From Castor canadensis (lineage: Eukaryota; Chordata; Mammalia; Rodentia; Castoridae), in assembly GCF_047511655.1 (NCBI RefSeq), contig NC_133387.1, positions 39,784,853 through 39,848,852 of the forward strand: a DNA stretch of 64,000 bases, in the 5' to 3' direction. Under the pieces are notes generated by a model that ran no database searches, was not told the origin of the DNA, and was given only the letters and a program-made list of their open reading frames with translations. This document shows, piece by piece, positions 35,701-48,010 of this stretch (its first letter is position 1; each line of letters begins with the position of its first letter). Position numbers and translations under genes: made by a program.

Positions 35701-36543
35701 AACTTTCTCAATGAAACCCCAGCAGCACAGCAACTAAGAGATAGCATAGATAAATGGGACCTCATAAAACTAAAAAGCTTCTGTTCATCAAAAGAAATGG
35801 TCTCTAAACTGAAGAGAACACCCACAGAGTGGGAGAAAATATTTGCCAATTATACATCAGACAAAGGACTGATAACCAGAATATACAGGGAACTTAAAAA
35901 ACTAAAATCTCCCAAAACTAATGAACCAATAAAGAAATGGGCATGTGAACTAAACAGAACTTTCTCAAAAGAAGAAATTCAAATGGCCAAAAAACACATG
36001 AAAAAATGCTCACCATCTCTAGCAATAAAGGAAATGCAAATTAAAACCACACTAAGATTCCACCTCACCCCTGTTAGAATAGCCATCATCAGCAACACCA
36101 CCAACAACAGGTGTTGGCGAGGATGCGGGGAAAAAGGAACCCTCTTACACTGTTGGTGGGAATGTAGACTAGTACAACCACTCTGGAAAAAAATTTGGAG
36201 GCTACTTAAAAAGCTGGACATCGATCTACCATTTGATCCAGCAATACCACTCTTGGGGATGTACCCAAAAGACTGTTACTCCAGAGGCACCTGCACACCC
36301 ATGTTTATTGCGGCACTATTCACAATAGCCAAGTTATGGAAACAGCCAAGATGTCCCACCACTGACGAATGGATTAAGAAAATGTGGTATCTATACACAA
36401 TGGAATTTTATGCAGCCATGAAGAAGAACGAAATGTTATCATTCGCTGGTAAATGGATGGAATTGGAGAACATCATTCTGAGTGAGGTTAGCCTGGCTCA
36501 AAAGACCAAAAATCGTATGTTCTCCCTCATATGTGGACATTAG
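32725..36543 (+). CDS. ORF2: L1 ORF2p, endonuclease and reverse transcriptase
   Basis: ORF2p nicks genomic DNA at TTTT/AA-like sites and primes reverse transcription of L1 RNA there. It also mobilises SINE and mRNA templates. The 1272-aa frame (human 1275) is intact. The APE-type endonuclease (about 1-238) keeps N14, E43 (QETHL), Y115, D145 and N147 (GDFN), T192, D205, and S228-D229-H230, all at the human numbering. The RT domain keeps FADD at 700-703 (34,822-34,833), with D702/D703 catalytic, and the upstream IDAEKAFD and [11 protein letters not shown] boxes. The C-terminal Cys-rich motif CX3CX7HX4C is complete (C1130, C1134, H1142, C1147). The start is the first ATG after the spacer. Nothing suggests inactivation by sequence, but substitutions could still reduce activity. 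Confidence 0.97.
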   Translation: MAGITTYLSVLTLNVNGLNSPIKRHRLTKWIKKEDPTICCLQETHLTDRNKHMLRMKGWKKIYQANGPRKQAGVAILISDKVDFKPTLIKRDKEGHSILIKGEIDQKEIIIINLYAPNVNAPNFIKHTLKDLKAYINANTVVVGDFNTPLSSIDRSSKQKLNKEIQDLKYAIDQVDLVDVFRTFHPTSTQYTFFSAAHGTFSKIDHILGHKASLSKYKKIEIIPCILSDHNAVKVELNNKSKDKKHANSWKLNNSLLNEEWIIDAIKEEIKKFLEVNENENTTYRNLWDTAKAVLRGKFIAMSAYIKKIERSQINDLMIHLKLLEKQEQANPKTNRRREIIKIRAEIKEIETKKTIQRINETKSWFFEKINKIDRPLANLTKMRREKTQISRIRNAKGEITTNTMEVQEIIRDYFENLYSKKFENLKEMDRFLDTYDHPKLNQEEINHLNRPITQNEIEAAIKSLPKKKSPGPDGFSAEFYQTFKEELIPTLLKLFHEIEREGKLPNTFYEASITLIPKPGKDTSKKENYRPISLMNIDAKILNKIMANRIQQHIKKIIHHDQVGFIPGMQGCFNTRKSINVINHINRSKDKNHLIISIDAEKAFDKIQHHFMIKALRKLGIEGKFLNIIKAIYDKPTASIILNREKQKPFPLKSGTRQGCPLSPLLFNIVLEFLARAIRQEEGIKGIQIGKETVKISLFADDMILYLKDPKNSTQKLLDIINSYSKVAEYKINIEKSLAFLYTNNEQTEKECMKTIPFTIASKKIKYLGVNLTKDVKDLYKENYTLLKKEIEEDYRKWRDLPCSWIGRINIVKMSILPKVIYIFNAIPIKIPMTFIKEIEKSTVKFIWKHKRPQIAKAILSQKNNAGGITIPDFKLYYKAITIKTAWYWHKNRHEDQWNRIKDPDMKPHNYEQLIFDKGAKNIRWRNSSLFNKNCWENWLAVCKKLKLDPCISPYTKINSKWIKDLNIRPQTLKLIQERVGNTLELVGIGKNFLNETPAAQQLRDSIDKWDLIKLKSFCSSKEMVSKLKRTPTEWEKIFANYTSDKGLITRIYRELKKLKSPKTNEPIKKWACELNRTFSKEEIQMAKKHMKKCSPSLAIKEMQIKTTLRFHLTPVRIAIISNTTNNRCWRGCGEKGTLLHCWWECRLVQPLWKKIWRLLKKLDIDLPFDPAIPLLGMYPKDCYSRGTCTPMFIAALFTIAKLWKQPRCPTTDEWIKKMWYLYTMEFYAAMKKNEMLSFAGKWMELENIILSEVSLAQKTKNRMFSLICGH

Positions 36544-37040
36544 ATCAAGGGCAAACACAACAAGGGGATTGGACTATGAGCACATGATAAAAGCGAGAGC
36601 ACACAAGGGAGGGGTGAGGATAGGTAAGACACCTAAAAAACTAGCTAGCATTTGTTGCCCTTAATGCAGAGAAACTAAAGCAGATACCTTAAAGCAACTG
36701 AGGCCAATAGGAAAAGGGGACCAGGAACTAGAGAAAAGGTTAGATCAAAAAGAATTAACCTAGAAGGTAACACCCACGCACAGGAAATCAATGTGAGTCA
36801 ATGCCCTGTATAGCTATCCTTATCTCAACCAGCAAAAACTCTTGTTCCTTCCTATTATTGCTTATACTCTCTCTACAACAAAATTAGAGATAAGGGCAAA
36901 ATAGTTTCTGCTGGGTATTGAGTGGGGGAGCGGGAGGGGGTGGAGTGGGTGGTAAGGGAGGGGGTGGGGGCAGGGGGGAGAAATGAACCAAGCCTTGTAT
37001 GCACATATGAATAATAAAAGAAAAATGAAAAAAAAAAAAC
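36544..37040 (+). other. L1 3'UTR with guanine-rich tract, poly(A) signal and tail
   Basis: 36,921-36,981 carries many runs of three to six G (GGGGG, GGGAGGGGG, GGGGGTGGGGG, GGGGGG), a G-quadruplex-capable polypurine tract as known for L1 3'UTRs. AATAAA is at 37,013-37,018, followed by an A-rich tail to 37,039. The same tract and end appear in the truncated copy at 53,314. Confidence 0.9.
37013..37018 (+). terminator. L1 poly(A) signal AATAAA
   Basis: A canonical hexamer lies 9 bases before the A tract, at the expected place for L1 RNA 3'-end formation. Confidence 0.85.
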
Positions 37041-37053
37041 CAATATTAATTTC
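37041..37053. repeat. 3' target-site duplication of the full-length L1
   Basis: Identical to 30,016-30,028 (caatattaatttc), confirming that the 7-kb element inserted as one unit. Confidence 0.9.
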
Positions 37054-37566
37054 ATTATAGAGCATTTCATCTATAACGCCAATTATTTTAGACACGGCAA
37101 TAGCAAAATTTCTTTTTATTTATGCTAGTATTCATATATATATGTATTCATATTTCAAATATCTTTAGCAGCAGAAAAAAACAATGGGCATAATGTTTTA
37201 CTTTGAGAACATTTTCAGATTATTGAAAAACTAAGAGAATTTTTAGTTAACTTTATTCTTTCTCTTCACTACTCCTCTCCCAGAACTATGACACTAATTT
37301 TAATGGCAATATCTCACTAAATAGCATTTCAAAGGAAGATAAACAGCTTATCCTTTCATTTACTACTTCAATTTGAAATATAAATTTGTATATTTCAATT
37401 TATAAAAACCTCAAATGTTTCTATTGATTTTTGAAATATTTCTTATAATCACTTAAAAGCATGTTAAGAGATTTGTCTTCAACCAAAATATTCATGACCA
37501 CCCAAATTAGAATGCTTCTAAAAACTACCAATGTGACAACTAAATAAAGCACTAAAAAATGAAAGA
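37054..37566. other. AT-rich DNA, nothing recognised
   Basis: No feature could be supported. Confidence 0.4.
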
Positions 37567-37776
37567 CAGCCAGGCACCCCAGCTCACACTTGTAATCCCA
37601 GCTGCCTGTGGGGCTGAGATCAGGAGGACTGTGGTTGAAAGCCAGCCCAAACAAATAGTTCCAAGGTCCTATCTCTAAAATAACCAGAGCAAAATGAACT
37701 GGAGACGTGGCCCATGTAATAGAGTACCTGCTTTGCAAGTGTGAAGCACTGAATTCAAACACGAGATCCCCCCAAC
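37567..37776 (+). mobile_element. Dimeric B1-like/ID-like SINE
   Basis: Head 'cacttgtaatcccagctgcc' and 'gatcaggaggactgtggttg', linker 'ataaccagagcaaaatgaac', ID tail 'tagagtacctgctttgcaag'. The tail is shorter and more mutated than in younger copies. Confidence 0.8.
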
Positions 37777-37928
37777 ACTTACACACAAGGGAAAACTATA
37801 TGAGTATTGTGTTAGATATGTATTAACCACACAGTGGAACCTAACTTAGATCCACCTTGTCATTATAAAATTGTCACATAACTTTTGTTAACTTTACTTA
37901 AAGCAAAAAACCCCACTTTTTCCAACTG

Positions 37929-37990
37929 CATTTTTTTCCCCGTACTGGGGGTTGAACCCAGAGCCTTGCACATACTATGAAAGGCTTTTA
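37929..37990 (-). repeat. ID-like SINE fragment
   Basis: The plus strand 'ccgtactgggggttgaaccc' then 'agagccttgcacatactatg' is the reverse complement of an ID-type 3' half. The rest is lost. Confidence 0.45.
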
Positions 37991-39339
37991 TTTTATTTTA
38001 GCCATTAAAGTGTGTTTTTTAAAGAGGACCATGTGCAACATTTGTTATAACAGTAAATTACTGAAAGCCAATCATTAAACTCTTAACAACTAGCCTATTT
38101 ATAGACAACATTTCTCTCCCTATTCTAAATGTAAAAATATAGACTTAGCAAGACTACATAACTTGCATAATGATCAAGCTAACAAATCCTGGTCCCAGGA
38201 AGAATTGAAGTCTCAGCCATCTGAGAACTGAATAAACACTCTTAAAATTATAAAAATATATTTCCCAAAAGGTATGAGTAGCCCTTTAATTTAGAAAGCA
38301 CTTACTATTTCCCCATATAATTGTAGGACTTGCTCACATTTCATTATATATGAGGTGTTACCTTGTGTAGTTGTTATAGAATCTAATCCAGGTAAATTGG
38401 TAAACAATCCCTTGAAATCATTTCAAAAGACAATGATTTAGTTGAGAAGAACAGGATCCTGATTATAAAAAAAACTTTATGGTTTTATAACATATAACAT
38501 AAATACAAATATATACACACATATATGATAAATTTTTTTTAAATAGACTGTGGTTCTGTTCTGAATCACAAATCCCCTATTAGGAGCCAGAGAAGCTTAC
38601 AAAAGGACTTCTCAGGTCCCTAGTGGAGGTTATTTTAGGTAGTTATTTCTCACTATGCCCTGATGTACTTCAATACATCACATTAATTCTTAGCTCATGG
38701 TAATCATTGCCAGTTCACACACATGTGGTTATCCAGTTACATAAAACCTAATACACTAACTACATTAAGATGTTCTTCTACAGTTTGTGGTTACTCAAAT
38801 TTAAATCTTTAAATACACAGTTTGACTATTTCTGTGCCTACCTGAAGATCCATTCAAATGCAGTAACTTCTAAAGGTGTGGCTATTTTCCAACTCAAGTT
38901 TTGAGTAGCACATATTGCATAACATACTTCTTCCTTATACAATTGCACTAAAACAAATTTATAAGTCTTCCTGGGCTGAGCATGTAAAAGAAGAAATTCC
39001 AGGCTGACTACTACCTGTGACTCAGTGTTCTTATCTGAAATGTTGTGATAACCTGATTATTATAATCAGTTGTACTGTTTGTCATAAGCAACATTTTTGA
39101 TAATGAAGTTCTAGAAGGCCCTTTCTCTGACAATTCTAGTTAATTTCCTTCTCTTCATTCAACTTGTAATTACTAAAGGATATATTTTGTGCACCTCTAC
39201 AAGTAGACTATACCTTACTAGATAGAGACCTGGCTACTCTGTAGTTATATCCAAAGTTCTCAACAGAAGTGCACATTCTCTAACAGAGTTTGAGAAATTA
39301 AAGAATGAATAAAATCTTGCCCCTTCTAGTCCCACCTTC
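37991..39339. other. AT-rich DNA, nothing recognised
   Basis: No coding or named repeat signal was found. Confidence 0.4.
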
Positions 39340-39948
39340 CTCAATGAAGTTTCACTTATATCTCTGAAATGTAAATATAATCCTTTGGTTAATCCTAAAA
39401 CTTTCCAATGGCTTCCTAATTCCTAAAGTTGAAACTTACAACTCTTCATAGTATGCAAAACCTTTCATTATTCAAACTGTCCATATCCAAACCCCTATCT
39501 CCCACCTCAACATTCAACCTTTGTTTCATGGTTTTAGAAGTGCTAATATCTCTCTAGTATTTCAAACCTCCATATTTTCCCAGACTTTGAATATACCATA
39601 CCATACATCTTGAAATCTCTGTTCTCCACCCAGCCCTTCACTTCTGACATGGTCTAGCAAAATATTTATTCCTTCTTTAATAGGTTATTCAAAAATTATA
39701 TTATAATTTCAGTAATGTTTTTCTTAATACTCTCAAAATTCATCTTTTATTCTCATTGCATTTTACCTACACTTTTGTCATAGCAGCTATCATACTATAA
39801 TCATTATTTACTTTAGCTTCTGCTTCCTTATAAGACTGCAATCCCTGTTTAGTGAGGATTAGCTTTCATCTATAAATTACCAGTAGTTTTCTTTAAAAAG
39901 GCCCTCTATGAAAATGAAGAGAATGAATGAATGAATGAATGTCTCATC
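39340..39948 (+). repeat. L2 relic ending in (GAAT)n
   Basis: The order 'caatggcttcctaattccta', 'gcagctatcatactataatc', 'agactgcaatccctgtttag' and a final (GAAT)n run at about 39,919-39,940 matches the L2 3' end, whose natural terminus is a GAAT-like repeat. The region that usually encodes ORF2 is gone. Confidence 0.6.
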
Positions 39949-42519
39949 ATTACTTAATATCCATGTTATGAAGATGGAAAATCATTGTATACTGATTTTT
40001 CTCTACAGGATGGAAATAAATTCAACATAACTTAGAGTATCATTCTAAGAAATGGATTTAAATGCACCTGTTAAATTGAATATTCTACAAATGCTTCCTC
40101 AAGGTATTTACATATTAAAGGCAATTTATAGACATGAATTCAGCTTAGAATTCTAAATCAGAGAGTTTGCAAACAGTATGGCTTTAAATTGTTCATTACA
40201 TTACACAATAAAAATATTTTGTTTAGTATAGGAAGCATGCTATGAAAGCGAAGTTTTCTCTTATCTCGCTGTTCTTCATTTCATCATTCCACCATGTTTA
40301 GAAAATCTCCTAAAATCTAAAACAGATTCACCATATAATAACCCCTTTAGGGACTAATACTTGAGAGCCACTTAATTTTATAAATGGCCCTTTGAAAGAG
40401 CTAATTTCCAGTACATATTTTTTCCTTAAAATAATTCAGAATTTGAAAAAAAAACTTTATTTTGGTCAGGGGTGATGATTATAAACACCCTGAAAGTAAA
40501 CCATGAAAATTAAATATCTCAAATCAAAATCTTTATCACAAGTAACAGGTCATCCATATACTATATGCATATATACACATATATATGATTTTTGTTACAA
40601 TAGCGGATATTTCTCCATGTTTCCATAACAAAGTTACCTCAAAAAGGGCAATTACACAGACTGTATTTTTGAGCTGTGAAGTACAAGTCTGAAAGTAATA
40701 TATTTTCATATCAGTTAAAAGCAAAGGTCATAAATGATATTTATCCTGGAAAAAGTACTGAAAACCTACTACTTATTAAATAATCTGCTATTGTTGGACT
40801 TATTTAAATTAAAGGCCCTCAAAGAGCTAATAGTAAATTATGAATCAATTCAATAATGAATCACCTAATCAAAATGCAAGACCATTTATCCAGAATGGTC
40901 TTAAAGGAAATGAAAATCATTCATGTATTTCTTCAGAGAAGAAAATCTTATATCGCTTTCTAGTAAAAATCTTACTTTATTAAATAAATAAATGATATGT
41001 GAAATATATTTCTGACTAAAGAATATTCTCTTAAATAACTTATGCAGATTTTTTTCATTTGATGAAAGGCAGTATCACTGTGTAATTTGCCTTTGGTTAA
41101 ATTAGTCAAATTCTGTGGGCTTGTCCCTCTGATGCACTGAAACTTTACATGTTAGTCATAATGTTCTAGTGATTTTCCTTAAATATTTAGCAGTCATATT
41201 TAAATATAAAGTTTTGCTAAGAAACCTTGAATACCATTCCATGGAAAACAACTAAACTTTGGATAAAATATACAAATGTAATACTTCATTAATATAGTAT
41301 GTAATCTATCAAAATTGGTTCAGTTCCATTTAGAATGAGGATGTAGAAAGCTGCAAAATAATGTTGCCTTCAAACTAATAGTGAGGGAAGGACAAATAAC
41401 CTATCAAATCATATTTTTTTTCCAGAGACCATCAGAGAATCGAGGTCCTCAGGCACCCAAAGCAATGGCATTCTACAAGTCCACAGGCCCATACAAGTAG
41501 AGCTAGTACACAAACCTATATCAGAGCACAGGAAAGATGGACCTTCAAACAAGCAGATAAAAGTAAATAAAATCAATTTAAGCAAAGTTTTGAAGGACAA
41601 GTATGGGAAGCATGTCAGTTGTAATACCATTTGCACTCACTCTGAAACTTTTTTTCAGGTGCCTCTAAGTGCTCATGAGAAAGGCTAGTTCTGGGAAGGT
41701 AATTAGAGACAGCCCTCCCTGCTTGGCACAGGAATTCAATATTTAATTAGATATTGCACAAAATCACTTATATTTCCTTGTAGCTTCTCTGTGAATTCAA
41801 AACTTTAAGCCACTTAAGGAAAAACTCAAACTCCTTTAACTCTCAAGACTTAGGTCAAACTCCATTATGTTGGTACAGGAGTAGAATTAAAATCCACTGC
41901 CACTAGGGTTGGGATAAGAAGACACCAAAGCCTCAAAACACAAGTAAAGATCCTTTCCTGCTAGGAGGGGTACATAAGCAAACACCCTATACTTTTGGTG
42001 AAAGAGTGGTAAAGCTTCTGTATTCCAAGATTTAATACAAATAGCAAGCAGTGATCAGCCAACACCAGATAAAGGATAAGAAATCATTCCTGTCTTAGAG
42101 CAACCATGAACACAACGAAGAGTTGTCTACTATGATAAGGCAGGGAAAGGAATGCAAACAAAGCTATACCTCTGTGGGCCAGGCACATAGTTTACCAAAA
42201 TTGAAGATAGCAAAGGTACAATGGGGTAAGAAAGGAAGAGCAGGAGGAGAGAAAGAGAAAGAAGAAGTAGAAGGGAGGCAATAGGAGAAAACCTTTCTGT
42301 TCTTTAACATAAAACAAGCAACAAGCAAGAGGCAATAGTAGTCTATTGCTAGAGAAAGGAAAAGAGCATGAACAGTCTCCACTCCATGACATATATATGA
42401 AGAAACTTCTAAAGCTGTGAGCGGAGTAAAAACATTGAGGAAAACCTTTCTCAACCACTGGAGGAATTTAAAGCAGCCTGTGTTGGATTGAAGGTAATGA
42501 TCACAATGCAAAATCTACT
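39949..42519. other. AT-rich DNA; purine-rich stretch near 42,228-42,300
   Basis: No gene or named repeat. The minus-strand ORFs at 42,164-42,511 are side effects of the plus-strand purine run (GGAAGAGCAGGAGGAGAG and similar). Confidence 0.45.
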
Positions 42520-43690
42520 TTGCTCAATTCCTGATTTAATTGAGATTCGTACTACTGGTTCGATGGAAGAAAAGGTCATTTTCCACATAAAACTATTAAA
42601 CCCAGTTTCTTTTATCATGTATATTATGCCAACCTTCAATAAAAAATTATGAGCAAAAAATTCAAGAAGAGAACAATGATCTAGTGGAAAAATAAAGCAG
42701 TCAACAGAATCAAACTTAGCTTTGATGCACAAGTTGGAGTCATACAACAAAGACTTAAAGATAATAGATATGTTGAAATATCTAACAGAAAATCTAGAAA
42801 ACATTCAGGGATGTATTATCAAACAGATGGAGACTATAAGAGGGAGCCTAATGAAAATGCCTTTTTTTAGTAGAGATGAAAATTTCCTTTGATGTTCTCA
42901 TTACCAGAGTGGAAACAGGTATAGAAAGAATCAAAAAACTTGAAAGTAGAGCAAAATAAACCATTCCAAATGAAATAAGAAGAAAAACAAATGAAAAAAC
43001 TCAAGATATAAAATTCAAGTGTGGTGGGAAAATATTAGTCCAATATAATTCCAAAATTAAAATAAAACTGGAAATACCATCATCAAACCGCTGAAAATGA
43101 AAGAGAAAGAAAAGCTGAAAGGCAGGCAGAGGAAAATGAAACATTTCATAACCAAAAGCAAAAGTAAAGTCAGGTGCTGGTGTTTCACACCCATAATCCT
43201 GCTACTTGGAAGGCAGAGATCAGGAGAATCACTGTTCCAGACCAGCCTGGGCAAAAAGTTCATGAGATCTCATCTCCAAAATAACCAGAACAAAATAGAC
43301 AAGAGGTGTAGCTCAGTTGTAAAGCACCTGCTTTGTAAACTTGAAGTCCCACCAAAAAAAATTAAATAAAAAAGATTTATCACAGACTTCTTTATCAAAG
43401 GCTAAGCCAAACAATATGTGGGTATGATATCCTTAAAGTACCTAAAGAGAAAAACCTATCGATTCTGAATTCCAGAGAAGAGCACCAGAAATGGTATGAT
43501 GAATGAGATCATGAAATGTTTTTCTCCTTTTCAATCATTTCAGAGATACTTGACTCTCTAAGCAAAAATACTACCATGATAACGTGTTTATAAAATATAT
43601 AGAAGAAAAATGTGTAAATATAGCACACAAAATGAGATTAGTATAACTACAGTGTTGAAAATTGCTTAGATACATGAAATTGTATAACTA
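42520..43690 (+). repeat. Old L1M/HAL1-like ORF1 relic, split by a SINE
   Basis: Around 43,375-43,495 the text 'tatcacagacttctttatca', 'gtatgatatccttaaagtac' and 'ctatcgattctgaattccag' follows the C-terminal ORF1 region of old L1/HAL1. Upstream A-rich text (for example 'gtatagaaagaatcaaaaaa') fits the coiled-coil part. No frame is open, and the 5' limit is uncertain. Confidence 0.4.
43166..43366 (+). mobile_element. Dimeric B1-like/ID-like SINE, 3' end shortened
   Basis: Head 'gctggtgtttcacacccata' and 'gatcaggagaatcactgttc', linker 'ataaccagaacaaaatagac', ID tail 'agaggtgtagctcagttgta' and 'gcacctgctttgtaaacttg', then A-rich. It lies inside the old L1 relic. Confidence 0.8.
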
Positions 43691-43696
43691 AAAGGT

Positions 43697-44470
43697 CTGA
43701 TAAAACTAGGAATAGAAGGAGTGTACTTCAACATAATAAAGGTTATATATCAAGCACATAACCAACATAATACTAAATGAGGAAAAACTGAAAGTCATTT
43801 CCTCTAAATTCAGGAAAAAGATAAGGATATCCACTCTTTAAACTCTTATTCAACACAGTCTTGGAATTCCTAGCAAGAGCAAGAAGACAGACTATTTACA
43901 ATAGCCTCAAAAAAATACCTAGGAATATGTTTAATAAAGGAAGTGAAAGACCTCTACAATGAAAACTATAAACCACTGAAGAAAGATATCAAAGAAGCCT
44001 ACAGAAGATGAAAAGATCTCCCATGCTCATGGATTGGTAGACTTAATATTGTGAAAATGGCTATATTACCAAAAGCAATCGACATGTTCAATGTACTCTC
44101 CATCAAAACTCCAATGACTTCATCACAGAGATTGAGTAATCAACCTAAATTCATTTGGAAGCACAAAAGACAACAAATAGTCAAGGCAAAAAGAACAATG
44201 GAGGTATCATAATACCTGACTTCAAACTATACTACAGACCCATAGCAACATGTAAAATAGCATGTTACTGGCACAAAAACAGACATGAAGACCAGTGTAA
44301 CAGAATAGAAAACCCAGATATGAATCCACACAGCTCACCCACCTGATTTTTTGACAAAGGTGCCAAAAACATACAATGGAGAAAAGACAGCCTCTTCAAC
44401 AAACATTGCTGGGAAAGCTGTATATCTGCATGCAGAAAACTGAAACTTTCATCTTGTCTTTTATCCTGTA
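43697..44470 (+). pseudogene. L1 ORF2 fragment with internal deletion
   Basis: The text aligns base for base over long stretches with ORF2 of the intact L1. 43,699-43,889 matches about 34,580-34,770, then it jumps at about 43,890 to the counterpart of 34,997 and continues to about 35,575. The missing ~225 bases include the FADD catalytic box. Further stops and small indels (for example TGA in the counterpart of RKWRDL) occur. It is an older member of the same L1 lineage, dead. Confidence 0.9.
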
Positions 44471-45589
44471 CTACCTATCCATGTGGTAGGTAATAATGAA
44501 CCCAAGGTGAATTAATTTCTTTGAATTACATTTTTAACTAAACTTGAGTATGAACTCACATTTAACTTAATGTAAACACGTAGTTTTACATACACAGGTG
44601 AGTATACACACCTATGTTTCTTTGCTCTGTCAGTTGAGTATCTAGAAGCAATGACATCCTAGTAGCAATAAACACACCTAACATTTAGCTTCTTGTTTAT
44701 AATACATTCTCCAATAAAGGGAACCAAAGCTCATTAGAATCATTGATGATTATAGACTACAGTAAAAACCATCAAATATAATCCTAAACCTTTGCAGTGC
44801 CAAAGAGTGTCAAAGGGACAAAGAGCCCAAAAAAGTGATTCCTGCTGACTAAAGTTGAAGCAAGCTGAGCAACAAAATAAAACATATTGGATTTTATTCC
44901 AAAATATAACATAAATAAATGATTAATATAAATAAGTAAATGGGATAGAAGATAGTGTCTATACAAAAGAACTTGAAAAAATTTGTGTAGATACTCAAAC
45001 CTTAAATTGTAGAACATAACTCCTCACTCTTGGTGAGGGATATACATTGTGATTTTCTTTCAAAAAGTACAAAATTGAAAGGGAACAAAAGGAGTAACTT
45101 CATAGTGGTGAAACTTTTCAAATATTATCCTCACCAAGAGATCAGCTGTGACGTTATGTTGATCATATGTACCTTTGATGTGATGTGATGAGAATCGCAC
45201 TGCACCTCTGTTCTTCTTCCCCAAAACACATAACCCAGACTTGTCAAGAGGAAACCATCAAACCAATCCCAATTGAGGGACATTTTTCAAGTGACCAGAA
45301 CTGTTCAACAACTGACAAGGAAAGTCTGAGAAACTGGTACATTCAAGAGGAACTTGACAACATATGATATTCTGGATGGGATCCTGCAACATAAACAGGA
45401 CACCAGGCAAAAACTAAGATAACTTGAATTAAATATGGATATTAATTAGTAGTAATGTATCAATATTGGCTCAATAATTATAACAAATGTAGTATGTTAA
45501 TAGTAGCATATCAGTAATAGAGGAAATTGGATGTGAAGTGCTTAGGAAGTCTGTATTATCTTCATAATTTTTCTATTCTTCTAAAACTA
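44471..45589. other. AT-rich DNA, nothing recognised
   Basis: No feature could be supported. A short ORF at 45,185-45,367 has no family motif. Confidence 0.4.
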
Positions 45590-46272
45590 TTTCAAACTAT
45601 AATGTTTATTTTAAAATGCAGTCATTCTTGTCTCTTACTTTCATATCCCACATCCAACCGATCAGTAAAATCCTGGTCCCCTTACTATGAAAACAAAACT
45701 AGAACAGTTAACTTCCATCTTTACTGCGTCTACCCTTACCACATCACCCACCTCTTGTTACTGATGTCACAATAGCTTCTTAATGATCTCTGTAGCTCTG
45801 AACTTGTTTCTCTTTGGTCTATTCTAAATATAGTAATAATGGTATACCTCCAAAACTGAAAAAGTAAAGTCAAACCATGTCACTGGATTATTTAGAACTC
45901 CCAAATGTTTTCCTATTTGTCAGAGCAAAAATCATGGTCCTTACTAAGGCCAAAAAAATCTCATGTAACTTGGCCCAGTTTCCTTCATCTTGCTTCTTAT
46001 TGTTCTTCCCCTCATTCACTCTTTCCCTGCTGATTTGTTACTGTAGTTTTTTTACTCCTTGAATACATTTGTTACTGTGGTTTTTGTTTCTCCTTAGCAC
46101 CTTTCACCATCTAACACACTATATTTACTCACTTGCTTTATGTCTCATTGAAATGTCAACTCCAGGAGAGAAGAAAGTTTGTCTGTTGTGTCTAGTGCTG
46201 TATCTTCCATACTCAGAATAGTACCTTACACCCAATGTGTATCAAGATTTTTTTAATTAAATGAATGTAAAT
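45590..46272 (+). repeat. L2 relic
   Basis: 'cccacatccaaccgatcagt', 'gtcactggattatttagaac', 'ctcattgaaatgtcaactcc' and 'gtgctgtatcttccatactc' appear in L2 3'-half order, ending near an ATGAATG terminus. ORF2 is destroyed. Confidence 0.65.
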
Positions 46273-47329
46273 ATACACTTGAAAGATTTGCTTAAGTCTA
46301 CACAGCTGCCATATTTAATTCTCAAGTCCATCCCAGCCAAGAGCTTATAAGAATATTAAGTATTATGTCAAACATGCTTTTCTAGATATCTACATCTTAT
46401 CAGTTTTTATAGATGGAGATTATTTATGTCTAAATACATATTCTTTTTTAAATAGAATGAAAACTCATTATTTTGGCTAATTTTAGAATTTATGATAATT
46501 AAATCTGGGATATGTACTGTGAAAAAGCTATTGTTAATCAAATTAATAGTGTAGACTAAATTATAGAAGATATTAGATTTCTGAACAACCTAAAATCATT
46601 TTATATGTTTTTAGTAAGTGCTTATATAAATAAATGTTAATTGCAAGTGAGCCTCTTTAATTCTTTAAATGAAGGTCCAAAGAGGCTCTTCTTGGAATGG
46701 TTTGAGAACAACTTGTTTAGATAACTGTGTATAATTAAGAAAACAAGACTGTATGTCTTCAAGAATAGCCTGTTGTTTAAGATTTTTATGAATATAAGAT
46801 AGTGTTTTTCTCTAATTAGTCCAAAATATTGAGTATTAAAACATTTGTCTAGTTTTAGTTGCTCTATTATGTGTTTTTTTTTTTCAATTTTCTTGGGTTT
46901 AAAAACAAAATTCCTTATATAATTTTTATGGTTTAAGGCTTTAACACCTCTCAGGTATTTGGAAGGGTCTAGAGTTGAGAAAAAAATTATATAGCATAAC
47001 AACACTTTTTTCATCATGTGCTCTAATTGCTGTTTACTTTGTATCACCATGAAACTAAGAAACCAAGTTTGGAAACAAATACTATTCTTAATCAGTTTTT
47101 TAAATTAGTTTCCATTATTTTAAAATTACTTTAGTTATTTAAAGTTTGAATTCAATTTTTGTTCTGTTGGATGAATCCCATGAAATGTGAAGGCCACCAA
47201 CAGTCTCCTGTTTCTAAATAGAGGATGTGATGGTCATGAACTATGGAACCCAATGTGGCAAAGATTTTAAGCCTTCCCAAACCAATGTATAAATTTGTTA
47301 AGGTTCTAATAAGATTCTAGTATGACTTC
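46273..47329. other. AT-rich DNA with a 137-codon minus-strand ORF of unknown meaning
   Basis: The minus-strand ORF at 46,637-47,050 is Lys/Leu/Phe/Ile-rich, as random AT-rich DNA would give, and no motif is recognised. I see no repeat I can name. Confidence 0.35.
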
Positions 47330-47787
47330 TTTTTTTCATAATTGACAACATAGTTTAAAAATGTATGTGGAAATGCAAAGGGCAAGTATAACTAAGACCA
47401 TTCTAAATAATACAGAGAATGAAGTTGAAGGATGAACTAAATATCAAGATTTATTTTAAAGCAACTGTAATTAAGGCATTAGAAATTGGTGAAAAGAAAA
47501 GCCACAAAGACTAACAGAGCAGAAAACAGACTCCAAAAATAAATCTACCTTTGTACAGGCATTTGACTTATGAAAACATAGCAGTGCAGCTTAGTAAGGA
47601 ATATCATGATCTTTTAAAAAATGATTTCAGATTAACTGGATACCTTTATGGGAAGAAAATAAATTCACCCAGGTTGTACACTTTGTAAACACAATGACAT
47701 CCAAGTGGATTATACCTATAAGTATGAAAGATAAAACAATGCACCCTCCACAAGATAAATGACAATATGTTTAAAAATTTGGTATAG
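47330..47787 (+). repeat. L1M ORF2 fragment
   Basis: 'aaaatgtatgtggaaatgca', 'aatatcaagatttattttaa' and 'aaacagactccaaaaataaa' follow the ORF2 region between the RT and Cys-rich domains in old L1. Continues after the SINE at 47,788 and after the young-style L1 end at 48,011. Confidence 0.55.
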
Positions 47788-47882
47788 GGCTGGTGGAGTG
47801 GCTCAAGTGGTAAAGTGTTTGCCTAGCAAGCATAAGGCCCTGAGTTCAAGTCCCAGTACCACAAAAAAAAATAGAAAAAGAA
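47788..47882 (+). mobile_element. Monomeric ID-like SINE
   Basis: 'ggctggtggagtggctcaag', 'agcataaggccctgagttca' and 'agtcccagtaccacaaa' plus an A-rich tail. It is close to the inferred consensus, so relatively young. Confidence 0.9.
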
Positions 47883-47897
47883 AAGTAAAAAATAAGT

Positions 47898-48010
47898 GGA
47901 CAAGGATTTTTTAAATAGGACAAAATAATAAATTAAACCACATCAAATGAATAATTCCTGTTATGAAAAAATGCCAGTAAGAAAATAAGAAGTTAACTCA
48001 AACAATCAAA
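47898..48010 (+). repeat. L1M ORF2 text, copy A of a ~115-bp duplication
   Basis: The block containing 'ttaaataggacaaaataata' and 'ccacatcaaatgaataattc' and 'tgttatgaaaaaatgccagt' is repeated at 48,352-48,470 with about 10-15% change. The two copies flank the L1 3' end at 48,011-48,351. Confidence 0.75.

Larger units (their letters stand above)
30029..37040 (+). mobile_element. Full-length LINE-1, both ORFs intact
   Basis: The 7,012-bp element contains, in order, a GC-rich 5'UTR (30,029-31,471), ORF1 (31,472-32,674), a 50-bp spacer, ORF2 (32,725-36,543), a 3'UTR with a guanine-rich tract, AATAAA and a poly(A) ending at 37,039, with two C bases before the TSD. Flanking 13-bp TSDs are identical. 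Both ORFs are free of stops and frameshifts, and every motif residue I checked is present. This is what a young, possibly mobile copy looks like. A near-identical 3' end exists at 53,314, so the family has been active recently in this lineage. Mobility itself cannot be shown from sequence. Confidence 0.97.

Noticed and set aside
46637-47050. 137-codon minus-strand ORF as a gene
   Set aside because: Composition (Lys, Leu, Phe, Ile, Asn) is what AT-rich random DNA encodes, and no domain or splice context is visible.
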